From positions 1 to 8,407 of the forward strand of contig CAMFIX010000112.1 in NCBI GenBank assembly GCA_945952425.1: DNA of 8,407 bases, given 5' to 3'. Of this stretch, positions 5,817 to 8,407 are shown one piece after another; position 1 is the stretch's first letter; the number at the start of each line of letters is the position of its first letter. The translations under genes were made by a program, and so were the position numbers. Below the pieces are notes generated by a model. It was given only the letters and a program-made list of their open reading frames with translations, was not told the origin of the DNA and ran no database searches. The stretch is from an uncultured Pseudorhodobacter sp. (GTDB taxonomy: Bacteria > Pseudomonadota > Alphaproteobacteria > Rhodobacterales > Rhodobacteraceae).

Positions 5817-5945
5817 ATGCTTGCCCTTGCGCTTTCACTTCCCCTGATGCTGGTCGGCGGCATGCTGCTGGACGCCCTGACCCATCACGACCCGCAAGAG
5901 CCCGAGCACGACCCCGACCCCGCGCCGATCCAGCCGATCGAGTGA
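5817..5945 (+). CDS. Predicted 42-residue membrane microprotein
   Basis: ATG at 5817, TGA at 5943-5945. AGGAGG at 5805-5810, 6 nt from the ATG, is one of the strongest Shine-Dalgarno sequences in the window. Residues 1-21 (MLALALSLPLMLVGGMLLDAL) form one hydrophobic helix that could be a transmembrane segment or an uncleaved signal. Residues 22-42 form a short acidic, proline-rich tail with several His (THHDPQEPEHDPDP followed by APIQPIE). The design resembles known single-pass regulatory microproteins. It lies 95 nt after DUF1244 in the same direction and ends 3 nt before the nested inverted repeat. It is too short for most gene finders. Function is unknown; expression is inferred from the Shine-Dalgarno and the composition. 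Confidence 0.6.
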   Translation: MLALALSLPLMLVGGMLLDALTHHDPQEPEHDPDPAPIQPIE

Positions 5946-5948
5946 CGG

Positions 5949-6022
5949 AGAGTCGGGACGGGCCCCGACCTACGCAGACGAGCGGCCGCGGGCCATCGTA
6001 GGTCGGGGGACACCCCGACTCT
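5949..6022. repeat. Nested inverted repeat at a convergent gene junction (REP/BIME-like, possible bidirectional terminator)
   Basis: Two 26-nt arms (5949-5974 and 5997-6022) pair with four mismatches around a 22-nt spacer that contains GCGGCCGC (5982-5989). Each arm is itself a hairpin: GTCGGG/CCCGAC (5952-5957 with 5964-5969) and GTCGGGG/CCCCGAC (6002-6008 with 6013-6019, loop GACA). The DNA or RNA can thus form one long hairpin or two short ones. It fills most of the gap between two convergent genes (stops at 5945 and 6027). I recall similar GTAGGTCGGGG/CCCCGACCTAC intergenic repeats in Rhodobacteraceae genomes, but copy number cannot be judged from this window. Confidence 0.8.
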
Positions 6023-6026
6023 TGCC

Positions 6027-6887
6027 TTACACCGCCGCCTTGCGCATCTCGTCGAGGTAGATCTCGCGCAGCCGCGCCGCCACCGGGCCCGGCTTGCCTG
6101 CGCCCAAAGTCGCCCCGTCGATCTCGACCACCGGCATGACGAAGGCGCTGGCCGAGGTGATGAAGGCCTCGTCTGCCTCTTGCGCCTCGGCGAGGGTGAA
6201 GCTGCGCTCCACCACTTCCATCTGCGCCTCACGGGCAAAGCGCAGGACCGCCGCCCGGGTGATGCCGTGCAGGATGTCCGACGACAGCGCCCGCGTGATG
6301 ATCCGGTTGCCCTTGACGATATAGGCGTTGTTGGACGTGCCCTCGGTCACGAACCCGTCTTCCACCAGCCAGGCGTCATCCACCCCCGCCTTCTTGGCCG
6401 CCATCTTGGCCATCGAGGGGTAAAGCAGCTGCACCGTCTTGATGTCGCGGCGGCCCCAGCGGATGTCCTCCACCGAAATCACCTTCCACCCCGTCTTGGC
6501 CGCGGGGCTCTCGGCCAGGCCGGGCTTCGACTGGGTGAACATCACCACCGTGGGGGGCAGGTCGGCGGCGGGATAGGCGAAATCCCGGTCGCCCGGATTG
6601 CCGCGCGTCACCTGCAGATAGACCATGCCGTCGACAATCTGATTCCGCGCGACCAGCTGGCGGTGCAGCTCCAGCCATTCGGCATCGGTATGGGGGTTGG
6701 TCATCTCCAGCTCGCGCAGAGAGCGGGCCAGGCGGACACAATGCCCCGCGAAGTCGATCAGCTTGCCGCCCAGGACCGAGGTGACCTCATAAACCCCGTC
6801 CGCCATCAGGAAGCCACGGTCGAAAACCGAAACCTTGGCCTCGGCCTCGGGCAGGAACTCGCCGTTGACATGAACGATGCGCGACAT
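6027..6887 (-). CDS. D-amino-acid (D-alanine) transaminase-like protein, PLP fold type IV
   Basis: Cytoplasmic PLP enzyme expected to transfer the amino group between D-amino acids and 2-oxo acids, typically D-alanine to 2-oxoglutarate, giving D-glutamate for the cell wall. It has 286 residues. VSVFDRGFLMADGVYEV (19-35) is the fold IV opening. K150 in DIRWGRRDIK is the predicted PLP lysine. TEGTSNNAYIV (181-191) is the cofactor phosphate-binding loop, and FITSASAFVMPVVEIDG (242-258) is typical of the family. The substrate carboxylate loop reads VTRGNPGDRDFAYP: R101 is kept, but the His of the canonical RxH motif is replaced by Phe103, so substrate range is uncertain. A branched-chain transaminase or aminodeoxychorismate lyase activity is possible but fits less well. 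The ATG at 6887 has GGAGG 7 nt upstream. It lies 55 nt after the 370-residue gene, probably in one operon. Confidence 0.88.
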   Translation of the reverse strand: MSRIVHVNGEFLPEAEAKVSVFDRGFLMADGVYEVTSVLGGKLIDFAGHCVRLARSLRELEMTNPHTDAEWLELHRQLVARNQIVDGMVYLQVTRGNPGDRDFAYPAADLPPTVVMFTQSKPGLAESPAAKTGWKVISVEDIRWGRRDIKTVQLLYPSMAKMAAKKAGVDDAWLVEDGFVTEGTSNNAYIVKGNRIITRALSSDILHGITRAAVLRFAREAQMEVVERSFTLAEAQEADEAFITSASAFVMPVVEIDGATLGAGKPGPVAARLREIYLDEMRKAAV

Positions 6888-6916
6888 GGGGAGGCCTCCG
6901 TGTTGGGAATGGCGCC

Positions 6917-6945
6917 TGAAATCCGCCCTTTCCCGCCCGATTTCA
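6917..6945 (-). repeat. Hairpin with G-rich loop at the stop codon upstream of the transaminase gene
   Basis: TGAAATC (6917-6923) and GATTTCA (6939-6945) are perfect 7-bp complements. On the sense (minus) strand the stem begins with the TGA stop of the upstream gene, and the 15-nt loop is GGGCGGGAAAGGGCG, with several G runs. There is no T tract, so it is not a normal terminator. It may be a processing or stability element between the two genes. Confidence 0.4.
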
Positions 6946-8055
6946 AGTGAAAACGTCGGAGGCCAGCAGAGTGGCCAGCCAGTCGTCCAGGGCCTCGCGG
7001 ACCCAGGGCTCGGTCGAGGCCAGCGTCAGGATTACCAGGTCATGCGGCACCGGGCGGAAGATCGCGACCGATGCGCTGCCGGTAGCCATCTTGCCCTTGC
7101 GCATCGCAATGTCCCCAATCGCAATGTCGGGTCCGGGAAAGGCTGGTGGAAAGGCGAAGCCCGGCTTGACCTCGGCATGGAGGATGCCAAGCCAGAAGTC
7201 GGCGTGCAGAAATCGCAGCTCGCCGTCCTCGATCGCTGGCGCGGCCTGGCCCGGAAGCTCCATCGTCAGGCCGGGCACAAGCTCGCGCCGCAGCATCCCG
7301 CGGCGATAGCCGATGCCCTGGGCCTGTGGGCGCGGGCAGATGGTTTGCGCCCCCTGCCACTCTGCCAGCGCCACCGCAAGATCCTCGTGCAGCGGGCCCG
7401 CCCTCTCGGCGCAGTGGCGGATGACCCGGGCCTCGCGCTCGTCTTCGTCGGTCAGGGGCGGGCCCCAGGGCCCTTGCCACAGCGCCGCGCGCAAAAGTCG
7501 CGTCCAGGTCTGCGCCGTCAGACCTGGCTCGGGCCAGGGCTGCAGATCCTGTGGCGCGAAACTGGCACCGAGCGGACCCATCGGCCCGATGCGCCCCGGA
7601 CGGGCGCCTGCCAGCGCGGTGTCGAGACAAAAACTGCCCATCGCGTCCCCGAAGCGTGCGAGGACGCCGACGAAATCCGCCATCGCCTGCTCCAGCGCCG
7701 CGATGTTGTGGCCGGGGGCATAGCCCGTCTCGTCCGCCCAGGCCCATCCGATGGCGTGCTTTTGGTCCAGGTGCTCCAAAAGCTCCACCGCCGCGACATG
7801 AAACCCCGCGCCGAGGTTCGAGCTGCGGAACCTGGCGGTGATCCCCTGCGGCGTGGCGCCGATCTCGATGTCGCCGGCGAAGGGAAAGAGGCTGAGCCAG
7901 AGCGTGTCGCCCTCCACCCTCGCTGCATAGAGCGGGCCGAAGGGCTTTGCCCATGCCCGGGCACTGGCCTCGACAAGCGTCAGCGCCTCTTGCCCCTTGG
8001 CGCGCAGGATGCGGGCTTTCGGAAAGCGCCCCGTGGCGTAAACGTCGATGCCCAA
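6943..8055 (-). CDS. Hypothetical protein, 370 residues, TTG start, unrecognised family
   Basis: I do not recognise the family. I place the start at TTG 8055-8053, preceded by GAGG with a 5-nt spacer. The frame stays open further upstream into mcl1, but that extension has no support and covers the divergent promoter region. The protein starts MGIDVYATGRFPKARILRAK. It looks soluble: no long hydrophobic helix, many Trp, Pro and Gly, and three Cys (C143, C215, C240). Recognisable stretches are FPFAGDIEIGATPQGITARF (58-77), SSNLGAGFHVAAVELLEHL (79-97) and, near the end, LRFLHADFWLGILHAEVKPG (280-299). The last 70 residues look like a compact alpha/beta domain ending WVREALDDWLATLL. GC matches its neighbours, so no sign of recent transfer. 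The transaminase gene follows 55 nt downstream; mcl1 is divergent. Coding is likely; function is unknown. Confidence 0.78.
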   Translation of the reverse strand: MGIDVYATGRFPKARILRAKGQEALTLVEASARAWAKPFGPLYAARVEGDTLWLSLFPFAGDIEIGATPQGITARFRSSNLGAGFHVAAVELLEHLDQKHAIGWAWADETGYAPGHNIAALEQAMADFVGVLARFGDAMGSFCLDTALAGARPGRIGPMGPLGASFAPQDLQPWPEPGLTAQTWTRLLRAALWQGPWGPPLTDEDEREARVIRHCAERAGPLHEDLAVALAEWQGAQTICPRPQAQGIGYRRGMLRRELVPGLTMELPGQAAPAIEDGELRFLHADFWLGILHAEVKPGFAFPPAFPGPDIAIGDIAMRKGKMATGSASVAIFRPVPHDLVILTLASTEPWVREALDDWLATLLASDVFT

Positions 8056-8082
8056 ATGACCCTCGTGAATGGATTTCGGCAG

Positions 8083-8108
8083 ATTAGATCGCCCGTCCTG
8101 TCCGTCAA
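8083..8108 (-). promoter_or_regulatory. Weak candidate promoter for the 370-residue gene
   Basis: On the minus strand TTGACG (8108-8103) and TCTAAT (8088-8083) are each 5/6 consensus, but the spacer is only 14 nt, shorter than sigma-70 normally uses. It lies 27 nt upstream of the TTG start, a suitable place. Confidence 0.25.
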
Positions 8109-8114
8109 GTCTCG

Positions 8115-8140
8115 CTGCGACCGCGAATTCGCTTGCGCAG
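8115..8140. promoter_or_regulatory. Operator-like dyad in the mcl1 divergent region
   Basis: The perfect palindrome GCGAATTCGC (8123-8132) is flanked symmetrically, after 3 unpaired bases on each side, by CTGCG (8115-8119) and CGCAG (8136-8140). Both are centred on 8127.5, so 20 of 26 positions are symmetric. The right half overlaps the presumed -35 of mcl1, and the left half lies just upstream of the TTGACG on the other strand. It is a plausible binding site for a dimeric regulator of both genes; the protein is not known. Confidence 0.5.
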
Positions 8141-8159
8141 AGCAGAGCAAGATTATAAC
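8131..8159 (+). promoter_or_regulatory. Candidate promoter for mcl1
   Basis: TATAAC (8154-8159), 5/6 to the -10 consensus, stands about 40 nt before the TTG start. At 17-nt spacing the -35 would be GCTTGC (8131-8136), and at 15 nt TTGCGC (8133-8138). The -10 is good, the -35 ambiguous. The dyad at 8115-8140 overlaps the -35, which suggests repression or activation at this promoter. Confidence 0.45.
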
Positions 8160-8199
8160 TCAGTGACAGCGCCGTTTGAAACTTACTTGCGAGGCCATC

Positions 8200-8407
8200 T
8201 TGTCCTTTCGCCTGCAGCCCCCGCCGCCCGCCCGCCCCAACCGCTGCCAACTCTTCGGCCCGGGGTCTCGCCCTGCGCTGTTCCCCAAGATGGCGGCCAG
8301 TGCTGCGGATGTCATCAACCTCGACCTGGAGGACTCGGTCGCGCCCTCGGACAAGGACGCGGCCCGGGCCGAGGTGATCCGGGCGACGCATGAGGTGGAT
8401 TGGGGCC
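8200..8407 (+). CDS. mcl1: L-malyl-CoA/beta-methylmalyl-CoA lyase, N-terminal 69 residues (cut by window end)
   Basis: Mcl1 is a CitE-like, Mg2+-dependent lyase that splits beta-methylmalyl-CoA into glyoxylate and propionyl-CoA, and malyl-CoA into glyoxylate and acetyl-CoA. It serves the ethylmalonyl-CoA pathway of acetate assimilation in Rhodobacteraceae. The sequence starts MSFRLQPPPPARPNRCQLFG and continues PGSRPALFPKMAASAADVIN, then LDLEDSVAPSDKDAAR (41-56), containing the conserved Glu44-Asp45. This matches Rhodobacter Mcl1 as I remember it, although ALFPKM differs from the usual ALFEKM. The start is TTG, with GAGG at a 5-nt spacing. No in-frame ATG exists upstream before a stop at 8164-8166, so ATG-only gene calling would miss or truncate it. 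The frame is open to the window end. Confidence 0.93.
   Translation, partial: MSFRLQPPPPARPNRCQLFGPGSRPALFPKMAASAADVINLDLEDSVAPSDKDAARAEVIRATHEVDWG

Noticed and set aside
6877..8166. A plus-strand open frame of 429 codons opposite the 370-residue gene
   Set aside because: Only one strand can be the main gene. The minus strand has the better ribosome site, start placement and protein-like composition; the plus-strand version is Arg/Gly/Gln-rich and crosses the divergent control region.
8056..8391. Extension of the 370-residue protein upstream to an ATG at 8391
   Set aside because: It would run antisense through the start of mcl1, which is securely identified, and across the shared control region. 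The added residues resemble no conserved sequence.

Overview
The window is GC-rich, densely coding DNA whose proteins (PheS, L20, L35, Pyk, and the start of a malyl-CoA lyase) resemble those of the alphaproteobacterial family Rhodobacteraceae (Rhodobacter/Paracoccus type). The strongest pointer is the lyase start at 8200, which closely matches Rhodobacter Mcl1 of the ethylmalonyl-CoA pathway as I remember it. I see no tRNA, rRNA, CRISPR array, transposase or prophage gene. No gap between genes exceeds about 200 nt.

Layout, left to right. Positions 1-1972 (minus) hold pheS, then a small low-GC membrane-protein gene, then the 5' part of pheT. Each junction is a 4-nt overlap, so the extra gene sits inside the pheST operon without a gap. 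Positions 2034-2671 (minus) hold rpmI-rplT and their terminator, giving the transcription order rpmI-rplT-terminator-pheS-pheT. Positions 2776-4479 (minus) hold pyk followed by a small two-helix membrane protein. A 202-nt divergent region then leads to a plus-strand pair, 4682-5721: an N-formylglutamate amidohydrolase-family protein and a DUF1244 protein, overlapping by ATGA. A 42-codon membrane microprotein gene (5817-5945, plus) with a strong Shine-Dalgarno follows. A nested inverted repeat (5949-6022) lies at the convergent junction with a D-amino-acid transaminase gene (6027-6887, minus). Upstream of the transaminase in the same orientation is an unrecognised 370-residue protein (6943-8055). 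A 144-nt divergent region with an operator-like dyad separates it from mcl1 (8200 onward, plus, cut by the window end).

Most of the window is housekeeping: translation (PheST, L20, L35), glycolysis (Pyk) and carbon or amino-acid metabolism (Mcl1, D-amino-acid transaminase). The parts most worth a second look are the low-GC gene inside pheST, the microprotein, the nested repeat, the shared operator and paired TTG starts between the 370-residue gene and mcl1, and the unrecognised 370-residue protein. Nothing here amounts to a demonstrable new multi-gene system.
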